The notes under the pieces were generated by a model. That model saw only the letters and a list, made by a program, of their open reading frames with translations. It ran no database searches and was not told the DNA's origin. Source: Teredinibacter purpureus (GTDB lineage: Bacteria; Pseudomonadota; Gammaproteobacteria; Pseudomonadales; Cellvibrionaceae). From it: a stretch of DNA of 64,000 nt. Shown here piece after piece: positions 27,173 to 34,478 of the stretch. The translations under genes and the position numbers were made by a program. The DNA lies in contig NZ_CP060092.1 in the NCBI RefSeq assembly GCF_014217335.1, forward strand, positions 3,861,501 to 3,925,500, written 5' to 3'. Position 1 is the stretch's first letter, and each line of letters opens with the position of its first letter.

Positions 27173-27480
27173 TAGCTATTCCAATCAACACCAGCAGCAG
27201 AGGCTAACAACGTATCGTAATTTTCTATCAACGACACGAAAACTAAATTGCATGCGTCTGCACGCTCAATCGCCACCTGCATCGATGACGCCCGCTCAGA
27301 CTCTAATGTGCTCTTGTAAATCGCAACCTCGGCCTGCGCAGACGCCTTACTATCGTAAGCTGCCTGCAGCTCATCACGCGCCGACTGCAACTGATTCACA
27401 ATTGACATCGCGCGCGAACGAAAACGCCCCAAACCCTGCTCCGAACTGGTTAGCGCATTATTTACATCGACTAGACTCAT
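27172..27480 (-). CDS. small coiled-coil phage protein
   Basis: 102 residues from ATG 27480 (GGAG upstream). Mostly helical: LGRFRSRAMSIVNQLQSARDELQAAYDSKASAQAEVAIYKSTLESERA. No signal peptide or membrane segment. Between the holin-like and the repeat protein genes. Place would suit a lysis accessory protein but nothing in the sequence shows it. Confidence 0.62.
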   Translation of the reverse strand: MSLVDVNNALTSSEQGLGRFRSRAMSIVNQLQSARDELQAAYDSKASAQAEVAIYKSTLESERASSMQVAIERADACNLVFVSLIENYDTLLASAAGVDWNS

Positions 27481-27572
27481 CAACCCTCTCTCCCGCTTTA
27501 TTTCGACCGATTTCGATCCCAGTTTTTCACTCGCAAATATATCGCCCGCAGATTCTCAAAGAGAACCCGAAA

Positions 27573-27800
27573 CTAACCAACATCATCAGACAAACCAGAA
27601 CGCATAATTTCAAGCTGATCCTGCTTAAATTTTTTATCTAATGCATGCCGCCAGCGCACACCCAAATACTGGATAGTCAAACCACCCACAACACCCACAA
27701 CGGCAACAAACAGTTGCGGGTTGGAAACCACCGCCGCACCAAATGTACTAAGCGTTGCCCCCATTCCAAATTTCTGTAAAAACTCTGGTAACTTTTCCAT
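27573..27800 (-). CDS. holin-like membrane protein
   Basis: 75 residues from ATG 27800: an amphipathic start (MEKLPEFLQKFGMGATLSTFGAAVV), a strong membrane segment FVAVVGVVGGLTIQYLGV (about 31-48) and a charged tail RWRHALDKKFKQDQLEIM. Size and design fit a small phage holin. A terminator hairpin ends only about 5 bases before the ATG and no ribosome site is visible, so the start is uncertain. First gene of the late operon. Confidence 0.68.
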   Translation of the reverse strand: MEKLPEFLQKFGMGATLSTFGAAVVSNPQLFVAVVGVVGGLTIQYLGVRWRHALDKKFKQDQLEIMRSGLSDDVG

Positions 27801-27804
27801 AAAT

Positions 27805-27827
27805 AAAAAAAACCCGCACAAGGCGGG
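27805..27827 (-). terminator. intrinsic terminator just before the late operon (tR'-like)
   Basis: On the minus strand CCCGC-cttgt-GCGGG followed by eight Ts. It stands between the Q-like gene and the late genes; expression of those genes needs read-through. Confidence 0.83.
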
Positions 27828-27854
27828 TATCAATTAGGAGTATTAGGAAATCCA

Positions 27855-27891
27855 AAGAAAAAAAACCCCAACCGAACGGCTAGGGTTTTTT
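27855..27891 (-). terminator. second intrinsic terminator downstream of the late promoter
   Basis: Minus strand AACCC-ta-GCCG-tt-CGG-tt-GGGGTT hairpin followed by eight Ts; also A-rich on the other side. With the hairpin at 27805-27827 it forms a double stop after the promoter at 27936-27965. Confidence 0.82.
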
Positions 27892-27935
27892 ACATCAGGG
27901 AAAATGTTTGCGCACCAATCGAACAATGCAGGAAA

Positions 27936-27965
27936 ACTATACCCTCGCTGTGCCCAACTTTTCAA
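27936..27965 (-). promoter_or_regulatory. candidate late promoter (pR'-like)
   Basis: Minus strand TTGAAA (27965-27960), 18-bp spacer, TATAGT (27941-27936). Transcription would start near 27929 and meet two terminators within 120 bases. This is the pR'-tR' layout on which lambda Q acts; the Q-like gene is directly upstream. Confidence 0.65.
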
Positions 27966-28066
27966 GCACAAATATTAAAATAAATTAAAACAACAAAAAC
28001 CCCCGACAATAAACCACAAACAACCGACAAAAACCCCCAAATAAAACGCAAAATAAATTTAAAAAA

Positions 28067-28462
28067 TTACGCCGCCAATTTCGCCACCCCATTAAAACGC
28101 AACGCAATACCACTCATAAAACCCCGCGCAACAAATACCGAACCCGCCTCCAGCGCCACACCCACCCAACGCCGATCAACCCCCAACTTTTCTGAAATCT
28201 TCACCTTCGACATACCGCGCCGGTAAAACATATCCATCACCTGGAAAAAATCAGGCTGCCAATTTTTTAGCGCAACCATTTCGTCACAAATACACATCGC
28301 ATCATCATCGTTTAGCATCGAACGCCCAACTCCACCACCGGCCACCACGGCATACACTGACGAACGCCTATGCCCCAGCCGCCCAAAATTACCCGCATCG
28401 TTTACCCACAGTGCCCACTCACGCAACAAATTATCAACCAACCCATAATGAACCTTACGCAT
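28067..28462 (-). CDS. antitermination protein Q-like
   Basis: 131 residues: VDNLLREWALWVND, a middle part with MLNDDDAMCICDEMVALKNWQPDFFQVMDMFYRRGMSKVKISEKLGVDRRWV, that is, a DDAM acidic motif and a C-terminal HTH, as in phage antiterminator Q proteins of the PF06530 type. It lets RNA polymerase pass terminators downstream of the late promoter. It directly follows the replication gene and precedes the promoter and two terminators. Confidence 0.82.
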   Translation of the reverse strand: MRKVHYGLVDNLLREWALWVNDAGNFGRLGHRRSSVYAVVAGGGVGRSMLNDDDAMCICDEMVALKNWQPDFFQVMDMFYRRGMSKVKISEKLGVDRRWVGVALEAGSVFVARGFMSGIALRFNGVAKLAA

Positions 28463-28474
28463 ACAACCCCCTAG

Positions 28475-29347
28475 TTAAACAACCGATTTCACACCATAAT
28501 TTTTGGTATACCAAACAAACACATCATTCCAATCTCGCCGAACATCGCCACGCTCACGCCAGTACATGCGAAACATGCGAATATGCCACGCAACATTCGG
28601 ATCATCACCACACAAACCCAAACCGGCCAGCACAGCAGCATCAGGCATCCAGTCATCACCCATCGGTACTGGCAACCTAGCAACCCCATCACCGCCCACC
28701 ACACCTTGGTAAACAAAATCCCCATTCTCAACACTGTCAACACTAGCCACAAAATCAACAACACTGGCACTGTTATTGCTACGCGCGTTAGGAGTTATAT
28801 ATTTAGTTTTATTTACTAAGTAACCAGTGATAGTGCGCTCCTCGCCATTTTTGATTGTGCGCTCCTCGGCAATTCCGAAAGGCGTGTTACCTATGTTTTT
28901 TTCTTTTCTTTCAATAGCTTGCACATCTTTTCCACAACCCCCATTCAATGTGCGCTCTCTATGTGCGTTTATTGTGCGCTCCTCCTGAGCACGGATTAAT
29001 CCCGCAGTAGCCGCAAGGGGTAAAAAAAAGCGCATAGGATCTCTTCGTTTTTTTTTTGGAAGAGCCTGCAACAAACCACACCGCTCTAGCGCCCCAATCT
29101 GACGCCGAACAAAATAACGATCGCGCCCTTTTTCACCGTAATGACTACCCGCTTTAGCCGAACGATAAAGCAAGTCGCCCAAAAACGCCTCACTAACCAC
29201 ACTGCCCGCCGTCACACCGACCGTCGCGGTTGCATAATCCATACGCCGCCGAAAACCACTCACATACAAAATAACAGCAAACGGATAACCGTCCTCATAG
29301 AGCGATTCAAACACGCCCAGCTCCTCATCATCTAAACGAATTGGCAT
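28475..29347 (-). CDS. phage replication initiator, DnaT-like C-terminus
   Basis: 290 residues. The N-terminal half (about 1-115) looks like a winged-helix DNA-binding domain (KGRDRYFVRRQIGALERCGLLQAL). The C-terminus (FRMYWRERGDVRRDWNDVFVWYTKNYG) is the DnaT/primosome-type helical motif W-x-x-R-G-x-x-R-x-D-W. The middle contains EERTI repeated three times because DNA iterons run through the coding region (28831-28984). Same layout as lambda O with the origin inside the gene. Probably recruits host helicase. Confidence 0.82.
   Translation of the reverse strand: MPIRLDDEELGVFESLYEDGYPFAVILYVSGFRRRMDYATATVGVTAGSVVSEAFLGDLLYRSAKAGSHYGEKGRDRYFVRRQIGALERCGLLQALPKKKRRDPMRFFLPLAATAGLIRAQEERTINAHRERTLNGGCGKDVQAIERKEKNIGNTPFGIAEERTIKNGEERTITGYLVNKTKYITPNARSNNSASVVDFVASVDSVENGDFVYQGVVGGDGVARLPVPMGDDWMPDAAVLAGLGLCGDDPNVAWHIRMFRMYWRERGDVRRDWNDVFVWYTKNYGVKSVV
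28831..28984. other. candidate phage replication origin (iterons inside the replication gene)
   Basis: Four copies of GTGCGCTC(C)TC with A/T before them at 28831-28843, 28854-28867, 28947-28959 and 28971-28984, plus a degenerate copy GTGCGTTT at 28963. AT-rich stretches lie on the left (28794-28825, TATATATTTAGTTTTATTTA-like) and between (28891-28915), suitable for unwinding. Position inside an O-like gene is the classical lambda arrangement. Confidence 0.75.
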
Positions 29348-29476
29348 AAACAGACCTGTACTAACATACAGCCTAAAATTTGTGATTAAACAAAGGCAAA
29401 ACCCATCTACACTAAATACCGCCTAGCATTAAAAAGGATTCAACATGCAAACGCCGAAACACCAACAAGCCCAGCA

Positions 29477-29782
29477 CTACGCCGCCAACGGCTGGCCGTA
29501 CACATCCGGCCGCAAATCATGCGGACCTAACTCAACCCCCAAAATTTTTGCCGCTCGCACAGCCGGGCGCACATACTCAGCAGGCAAAGGCTTCTCTTTC
29601 AGCTTAGGATCATTAGCCCAACCCCAAATCACATTCACCGCCAACGGAACAGGCTTGCTACTCACAGCCAACCCCTCTGCCAACCACAACAAATCAATCG
29701 CCTCATTAACGCGACGAGCAAAGCGCGCATTACGCCCATGCCCCTCACCACCGACAATACCAATCACTCGCAATCTATCCAT
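29477..29782 (-). CDS. Cro-like regulator (YdaS/Cro family C-terminus)
   Basis: 101 residues from ATG 29782, five bases after AGGTGG. The ending PAEYVRPAVRAAKILGVELGPHDLRPDVYG carries the DLRPDVY signature common in YdaS/Cro-type phage regulators. The N-terminal half is longer than usual and its HTH is not clear. It is the first gene of the minus-strand lytic operon (regulator, replication, Q), divergent from the CI-like gene across two operator sites. Confidence 0.65.
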   Translation of the reverse strand: MDRLRVIGIVGGEGHGRNARFARRVNEAIDLLWLAEGLAVSSKPVPLAVNVIWGWANDPKLKEKPLPAEYVRPAVRAAKILGVELGPHDLRPDVYGQPLAA

Positions 29783-29818
29783 ATATACCACCTATCAAAA
29801 ATTAACCTAAAATCAAAA

Positions 29819-29872
29819 TTAACATAAAGCCGTTATTTTTAATGTCACCCAATAATAACAGCTAAATGTTAT
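29819..29872. promoter_or_regulatory. operators between the Cro-like and CI-like genes
   Basis: Inverted repeats ATAACA-gctaaa-TGTTAT (29855-29872, perfect 6/6) and TTAACA-N6-CGTTAT (29819-29836, 10 of 12) lie in the divergent region. The same motif occurs twice at 30970-31013. They are likely binding sites of the prophage repressor. Confidence 0.72.
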
Positions 29873-29948
29873 ATATCAACTGATTTGTTTTGCGAAAAAT
29901 ACCAAGACGATAGTAAAATCAACCAAAACCAACTAAAGCAACACCTCC

Positions 29949-30353
29949 ATGCCAATCAACCCACCCAACCAACCATTCGACCCCGCCACATGGCTCAACA
30001 TGAACCTTGGCCGCCGCCTCGCATGGGCCAGAAAACACATAAAAGTTACGCAAGTCATACTGAGCCAACTATCAGGCATAGGACAAAGCACCATCACAGG
30101 AATAGAAGCCAACAATAGAGAATCCAGCAAATACGCAGCACAACTAGCAAAAGCCCTCGATTTAAACCTAGAGTGGCTTGTGGACGGCACAGGCCAACCC
30201 TGGGGGAACCCAAATACAACAGCAGACCGCGAACTAACGCCAGAAATGAAAAAACTTGAGCCAGAAACGTGGGCAATACTCACCCAAATGGCCAAGCAGC
30301 TTAACCTTCTAGAGAGCACCCACAACAAGGACGATAACAATGGAAAAAACTAA
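29949..30353 (+). CDS. CI-like prophage repressor (Xre HTH)
   Basis: 134 residues. HTH at about 21-75: LGRRLAWARKHIKVTQVILSQLSGIGQSTITGIEANNRESSKYAAQLAKALDLNLEWLVDGTG, the standard repressor fold followed by the WLVDGTG turn. The rest is a short helical C-terminus without the LexA-type S24 peptidase, so induction by RecA cleavage is not expected. Divergent from the Cro-like gene. ATG at 29949 lacks a clear ribosome site. Confidence 0.83.
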   Translation: MPINPPNQPFDPATWLNMNLGRRLAWARKHIKVTQVILSQLSGIGQSTITGIEANNRESSKYAAQLAKALDLNLEWLVDGTGQPWGNPNTTADRELTPEMKKLEPETWAILTQMAKQLNLLESTHNKDDNNGKN

Positions 30354-30588
30354 ATTAGACTGTGAAAAATGCGGCACAGAAATGAACAAAACATCGCGCA
30401 GCGAGCACAACTACGGCCTGCAAGTACTGGGGGTTATACTGTTTATTGTCGGTGTTATTTGCCTTTTTATCGTACCCATTGGCACCATTATTGGCGTTAT
30501 CCTTATGATCCTTAGCGCCCGCCTAGGCTTTAAAAAAAGCAAAGTTTGGCTTTGCAACAACTGCGGTTACTTCTTCAACCGCGCCTAA
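30340..30588 (+). CDS. small membrane protein with a zinc ribbon
   Basis: 82 residues: N-terminal CEKCG and C-terminal CNNCGYFF form a CxxC...CxxC zinc ribbon around a long hydrophobic hairpin (LGVILFIVGVICLFIVPIGTIIGVILMILSARLG, about 30-63). It overlaps the repressor gene by 14 bases, with AAGGA before its ATG, so it is made in the lysogen with the repressor. Lysogen-expressed membrane proteins often alter the host or exclude other phages; no direct evidence here. Confidence 0.75.
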   Translation: MEKTKLDCEKCGTEMNKTSRSEHNYGLQVLGVILFIVGVICLFIVPIGTIIGVILMILSARLGFKKSKVWLCNNCGYFFNRA

Positions 30589-30899
30589 TCATCAATCTGC
30601 TCTAGCGCCTGCATCAACTGCCAGCGCTCATCACTATCTAACCGTGCAACCAGCGCGGCAAACCCCTCCTCGGGCACCCATTTAAACAGCCGTGCGGCAC
30701 CGCGCCCCGTCGCCAACCAACGCGCCGAATAACCGCTAATATCCGCCAGCAAAAACAAATACTCCAGCCGAATATTGGCCGTCTCGCCAGTTTCCCACTG
30801 CGCCACCGCGCTACCACTGCACCCCAAACGCTCACCCAACTGCCGCTGAGTTAACCCTACCGCCTGCCGCGCCTTTACTAATCGCTCATATCTAAACAT
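30585..30899 (-). CDS. Xre-type repressor of the plus-strand early operon
   Basis: 104 residues: RYERLVKARQAVGLTQRQLGERLGCSGSAVAQWETGETANIRLEYLFLLADISGYSARWLATGRG is a full Cro/CI HTH followed by the W-L-A-T-G-R-G turn, then a short helical tail ending DSDERWQLMQALEQI. It faces away from the operon starting at 31039 and meets the zinc-ribbon gene end to end. A perfect palindrome GCTAAG-CATA-CTTAGC (30923-30938) is 24 bp before its start. Confidence 0.83.
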   Translation of the reverse strand: MFRYERLVKARQAVGLTQRQLGERLGCSGSAVAQWETGETANIRLEYLFLLADISGYSARWLATGRGAARLFKWVPEEGFAALVARLDSDERWQLMQALEQIDD

Positions 30900-30922
30900 G
30901 CCCAGCAGATTAAGGAAAAGCC

Positions 30923-31013
30923 GCTAAGCATACTTAGCAAATAAAAAAATATAGAAATCTATTGACGAAATAACAGGATAACGTTATTTTAGATAATAAC
31001 AGTTTGATGGTAT
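30923..31013. promoter_or_regulatory. divergent control region of xre and the early operon
   Basis: Contains GCTAAG-CATA-CTTAGC (30923-30938). A rightward promoter TTGACG (30962-30967), 17 bp, TATTTT (30985-30990) follows. Two inverted repeats ATAACA-N6-CGTTAT (30970-30987) and ATAACA-N6-TGGTAT (30996-31013) overlap the spacer and start point. The latter motif is shared with the region at 29819-29872. Confidence 0.72.
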
Positions 31014-31038
31014 TTTTAATCGCAAAAGGAATGCGACC

Positions 31039-31380
31039 ATGCATAACACACAGCCACAGCTTTACGCCCCACTGGGCAAGCGCGAACTCGAAATGCTAAA
31101 GCTGGCCGTAACAGGCCACAGCAACAAAGAGATCACCAACATAATGAACATTAAAATCAGCACGCTATACAAAATGTGGGGCAGCGTATTTTACAAGCTA
31201 GCCGCCAACAACTCGCGCCAAGCCATTGCCGCTGCACAGCAATTAAACATTGTACACATCGGCATGATAGCTCTACTCACATTACCCGCCATTGCGCGGC
31301 CACGCAGCCCTATGCGCCCATTACCGCGCCCCGCTAGCACCGCCCGCATCTACAGCACACCACTAGGAACTCACGCATGA
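31039..31380 (+). CDS. LuxR-type HTH protein with hydrophobic tail
   Basis: 113 residues. LGKRELEMLKLAVTGHSNKEITNIMNIKISTLYKMWGSVFYKLAANNSRQAIAAA (about 13-67) is a LuxR/GerE HTH. It is followed by a short hydrophobic stretch (IGMIALLTLPAIA) and a proline/arginine-rich end. AAGGA site before the ATG. First gene of the early operon; no receiver or autoinducer domain, so probably a constitutive DNA binder. Target unknown. Confidence 0.75.
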   Translation: MHNTQPQLYAPLGKRELEMLKLAVTGHSNKEITNIMNIKISTLYKMWGSVFYKLAANNSRQAIAAAQQLNIVHIGMIALLTLPAIARPRSPMRPLPRPASTARIYSTPLGTHA

Positions 31381-31619
31381 GCAATATACACCTACTCCCC
31401 ACACAAAAAACGTTTAGCGCCGCAAAACAAATTCAAGCAACCACCGGCCACACCATACGCACAACAAAAAACGGCCTACTAACGCTAGAGCAACCACGCA
31501 GCACCAGCGAAGAACAACCCGCACCCCGCAACCCTATCACCATAAAAAAAATACGCGGCATGTGCGCACACACTTTTGTATTTAACCAACCCGAACCCAC
31601 GCCGCCTGCAGCGGCGTAA
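31377..31619 (+). CDS. unknown small phage protein
   Basis: 80 residues overlapping the LuxR-type gene by 4 bases (ATGA). Basic, no membrane segment: MSNIHLLPTQKTFSAAKQIQ, then KKIRGMCAHTFVFNQPEPTPPAAA. Coupled to its neighbours by overlap and spacing; no function recognised. Confidence 0.6.
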   Translation: MSNIHLLPTQKTFSAAKQIQATTGHTIRTTKNGLLTLEQPRSTSEEQPAPRNPITIKKIRGMCAHTFVFNQPEPTPPAAA

Positions 31620-31638
31620 ACCCAAAAGGCGCACCAGC

Positions 31639-31893
31639 ATGACAACACGCACGCAACTTATACAACTCATTAGCGAGTTAAATATTGAAGAATGCAACGG
31701 CACTTTTCAGCTATTAGTGTGCGAGCGTGCCCAACACTACTGCGCCCTAAAAAACAAACCGATTGGCGAGCTTACCTTAAACGAAACACTCAGCATTATT
31801 AGCGCTGCCACAACAGAATTTAACAACAACACACAGCTAGCCAATAAATTAATGCACAATTTTTTACAACAAGAAAAAACAAACAGGAACTAA
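31639..31893 (+). CDS. unknown small phage protein
   Basis: 84 residues from ATG 31639 (a longer start at 31576 would overlap the preceding gene by over 40 bases). Helical, acidic: TTRTQLIQLISELNIEECNGTFQLLVCERAQHYCALKNKP. Third gene of the early operon; followed 2 bases later by the dNMP kinase gene. Function unknown. Confidence 0.62.
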   Translation: MTTRTQLIQLISELNIEECNGTFQLLVCERAQHYCALKNKPIGELTLNETLSIISAATTEFNNNTQLANKLMHNFLQQEKTNRN

Positions 31894-31895
31894 AC

Positions 31896-32477
31896 ATGAC
31901 ATACATAATAGGCATAGCAGGCATTAGCGGTGCAGGAAAATCTACCACCGCCGACATATTAAAAAGCGAACTAAACCTACCTGAATTTACACTCGCGCAC
32001 CCCGTAAAATCGGCCTGCGCCAGCGCCCTTGGCATAAGCTTAGAATACTTTTTAACAATCGATAAAAAACAATACCTCTCGCTTATCGGCTGCACCGTGC
32101 GCGAATTTATGCAAAAAATGGGCGACCTACTACTACACCAAAACCCCTACGCACTCACCACCGCATGCGGCATACGCATAACCCAGCATAAAAAACAAAA
32201 CCCCAGCAGCAACGGCCTAATTATTTCAGACCTACGCACAGAAGAGGAATGCGAATGGCTACGCAATTTAGGCGGCGTTGTCTTTCACATAAAAAGTAAC
32301 AGCCAACCACTACACCCACACCGCACCGAAGCTGCACCACCAATAAAAGTGGGCGACAGCATTATCGACAACACCACCGGCGACATAGACGACCTACACG
32401 AAAAAGTACTCGCCATCGCCGACCAAATAAAAATATTAATGACCGACACGGCATGCAACCAAAACACAGCAGCCTAA
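31896..32477 (+). CDS. deoxynucleoside monophosphate kinase (phage type)
   Basis: 193 residues with P-loop GISGAGKST (9-17), LAHPVKSACASALGI, REFMQKMGDLL and a lid region ISDLRTEEECEWLRNLGG, as in phage dNMP kinases related to T4 gp1. It phosphorylates dNMPs to feed DNA synthesis. Located in the early operon, overlapping the next gene by 25 bases. Confidence 0.83.
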   Translation: MTYIIGIAGISGAGKSTTADILKSELNLPEFTLAHPVKSACASALGISLEYFLTIDKKQYLSLIGCTVREFMQKMGDLLLHQNPYALTTACGIRITQHKKQNPSSNGLIISDLRTEEECEWLRNLGGVVFHIKSNSQPLHPHRTEAAPPIKVGDSIIDNTTGDIDDLHEKVLAIADQIKILMTDTACNQNTAA

Positions 32478-32896
32478 ACGAAAACCACCACCACACCGTA
32501 GCCGAAACGGCTGCGCAGTGCCGTGTATCCACCAAGCGCCTGTACAACCTACTGCGCGAAGAGGCGTGGCTACACACAGGTCGCCGCGGCGACTTTAGAG
32601 ACTACATACACAACACACCCAAACGCTGGGCCGAAAAAGTCGGTCTAATTTTTGGAGAGCAAATTAAATACAAAAAAAAGGGCACCGAAATTGAACGCTG
32701 GGAAACACGGCCACTAATAACACCCCTAGGCGCACGCACCCTAAAAGGTTTTTTTATAGAGGGCAAAGCACTACCCAGCGAACCCAGTAAACCCATTAAA
32801 CCGGCATTCAACACAACAGTGCAAAAACTAAAACCCGCTAACAACGAAAAAGCCAACGTTAGCCTAAAGCGCATAAAGGATTTTTTAAATGATTAA
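32453..32896 (+). CDS. KilAC-type antirepressor-like DNA-binding protein
   Basis: 147 residues: HTVAETAAQCRVSTKRLYNLLREEAWLHTG (about 15-44) and later ETRPLITPLGARTLKGFF match the KilAC domain found at the C-terminus of phage antirepressors. There is no N-terminal Bro/KilA-N domain. The C-terminal part is basic. Within the early operon; may antagonise one of the two repressors, which is inference. Confidence 0.7.
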   Translation: MQPKHSSLNENHHHTVAETAAQCRVSTKRLYNLLREEAWLHTGRRGDFRDYIHNTPKRWAEKVGLIFGEQIKYKKKGTEIERWETRPLITPLGARTLKGFFIEGKALPSEPSKPIKPAFNTTVQKLKPANNEKANVSLKRIKDFLND

Positions 32897-33023
32897 CCCA
32901 AACGCCCTAAAAAATTTAGCCATCTTGGCGCTTGTGATTAGCGGCATCATTTACGAAAACAGCGCACACGCTCCTCCAGCCCCGTTAGGCTCGCTAACAC
33001 AGGAGCCATTTTTTACAAAATGA
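32889..33023 (+). CDS. 44-residue membrane-anchored peptide
   Basis: ATG at 32889 inside the end of the preceding gene; stop TGA at 33021 overlaps the ATG of the next (ATGA). The product starts MINPNALKNLAILALVISGII, a single hydrophobic helix, then a short proline-rich tail ending TQEPFFTK. The tight overlaps on both sides argue that it is translated. Function unknown. Confidence 0.55.
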   Translation: MINPNALKNLAILALVISGIIYENSAHAPPAPLGSLTQEPFFTK

Positions 33024-33847
33024 ACACGCTAACCAACACACTCACCACCACCGCGCTCGCCTGTACCGCCACCGCCGCCTGTTTTTTTTCAGGCTGGCTA
33101 ACCGTGCAGCTCACGCAAAGCCTGCAACCGGGCATCACCGCCACAGGCATAGGCATAACACTACACGCCATGCAATACACCCTTGCCGCCGCCACCAAAA
33201 GCCGTCACGCCCACCCAACCATAAAAATACTCGCCAGCGCAATGGTTGCGGCCCTACTGAGCCTTAGCGTGTGCGCAACAGTCGCCTTCATGGAAAGCGG
33301 CTACCAAAACAGCACCGCCACCCAAGCCGCACACCAACGACAACTTGCTCGCGCACAACTGCTAGATAAAAGCGCCAGCACACGTCTAAACATTGCGCAA
33401 CGACTAGAAAGCATTAAGCACAGCACAGACGCAGGCCAACAACTAGACGCTATCGAAACCAGTCTTATTGCTGCAAACACGCTCGACAGCAGCCACACAA
33501 GCAACACCCACGAATTTACCGCCAGCGTTCAACTCGCCGCCAACGCACTAAACCTAAGCGCCCACCACATCCGCCTAACAGCCTTCACCCTGCTTGGCCT
33601 GCTCTTGGATACAGGCGCCTTTCTCGCACTGCTTTTCTTGCTGAAACCGGTGCAACCCACACATGTTGCACCACCTGCAAACGTGCAACCCAGCAAAAAC
33701 CTACAAGAAACCATTATTCAACAACTGCAACAAGGCGTATTTGGCTGCAACCCCAACGTTACCAACATAGCAAACAAAACCAAAACATCTAAAGCCACCG
33801 CGTCACGCGCACTGGCGAAATACATGCAACAAAAGGCACCAGCATGA
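33020..33847 (+). CDS. membrane protein with a C-terminal HTH-like segment
   Basis: 275 residues. Three hydrophobic helices in the first 95 residues, a soluble helical region (100-185), a fourth helix LTAFTLLGLLLDTGAFLALLFLL (about 186-208) and a cytoplasmic tail in which PNVTNIANKTKTSKATASRALAKYMQ (about 245-270) resembles a replication or partition-type HTH. A membrane-tethered DNA-binding protein is possible. No family recognised. Overlaps its neighbours by 4 bases on each side. Confidence 0.65.
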   Translation: MNTLTNTLTTTALACTATAACFFSGWLTVQLTQSLQPGITATGIGITLHAMQYTLAAATKSRHAHPTIKILASAMVAALLSLSVCATVAFMESGYQNSTATQAAHQRQLARAQLLDKSASTRLNIAQRLESIKHSTDAGQQLDAIETSLIAANTLDSSHTSNTHEFTASVQLAANALNLSAHHIRLTAFTLLGLLLDTGAFLALLFLLKPVQPTHVAPPANVQPSKNLQETIIQQLQQGVFGCNPNVTNIANKTKTSKATASRALAKYMQQKAPA

Positions 33848-34125
33848 ACACACACACAACGCCCAACGGCCTCAGCACCGTTTTTATATTAATGGCCGAA
33901 TACCAACAGGCCGACATACCGCTAGACATTATTGCCGAAAAATATTTCGCGCACGATAAAGACAAAATGCAACGCTACGCCCGAGGCTTTAAATACCCCT
34001 TCCCCGTATTTCGTGGCGGCACCCAAAAAAGCCAATGGCTGGTAAACGTTAACGATCTAGCGAACTGGATAGATCAAAAACGCAGCGAAGCCCAACACCA
34101 ACAGCAAACACTAAGCGCCGCCTAA
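33844..34125 (+). CDS. PrtN-like activator (pyocin activator family)
   Basis: 93 residues: VFILMAEYQQADIPLDIIAEKYFAHDKDKMQRYARGFKYPFPVFRGGTQKSQWLVNVNDLANWIDQKR. This is the PrtN pattern (a YF helix, LP-P-R and a W-V-D-LA-WID end). PrtN activates pyocin genes in Pseudomonas by binding P boxes. Phage homologues near early genes may act as AlpA-like or late activators. Here near the end of the early operon. Confidence 0.82.
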   Translation: MNTHTTPNGLSTVFILMAEYQQADIPLDIIAEKYFAHDKDKMQRYARGFKYPFPVFRGGTQKSQWLVNVNDLANWIDQKRSEAQHQQQTLSAA

Positions 34126-34126
34126 C

Positions 34127-34369
34127 ATGATCGACACCATAAGCCAAAGCGGTATCGCCCTCACCGGCATCACCGCCATCCTCATTACCCAAATAGGCCA
34201 ACCACACTGGCAAAAATACGCCTGCCTATTTGGCCTTGCAGGGCAACCCTTCTGGATAGCCAGCGCCACCCAGCACCAACAATGGGGCGTACTCATACTC
34301 ACACTCGCCTACACCGCCGTATGGTGCCTTGGCCTACACAAACACTGGCTAAAGCGAGGCGCAAAATGA
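34127..34369 (+). CDS. small membrane protein
   Basis: 80 residues with two or three hydrophobic segments: ALTGITAILITQIG, ACLFGLAGQPFWIASATQ and GVLILTLAYTAVWCLGL. A charged C-terminus (HKHWLKRGAK). Starts 1 base after the PrtN-like stop. Last gene of the early operon before the cassette array. Function unknown. Confidence 0.65.
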   Translation: MIDTISQSGIALTGITAILITQIGQPHWQKYACLFGLAGQPFWIASATQHQQWGVLILTLAYTAVWCLGLHKHWLKRGAK

Positions 34370-34478
34370 AACGCAACCAACAACTAAAACGCGCGCGCAA
34401 AGACAGGTAAATCCTAACCTCTAAATCAAGCATCGCCGAAATCAGATTTGGCGGGCCACCATGACGAGAGACTAAAAA

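Noticed and set aside
29445..29810. Plus-strand 121-codon frame with a fair ribosome site
   Set aside because: Overlaps the minus-strand Cro-like gene, whose DLRPDVYG ending and operon position are much more convincing.
34366..34410. 14-codon open frame overlapping the end of the early operon
   Set aside because: Too short to support; it may still be a coupled leader peptide.
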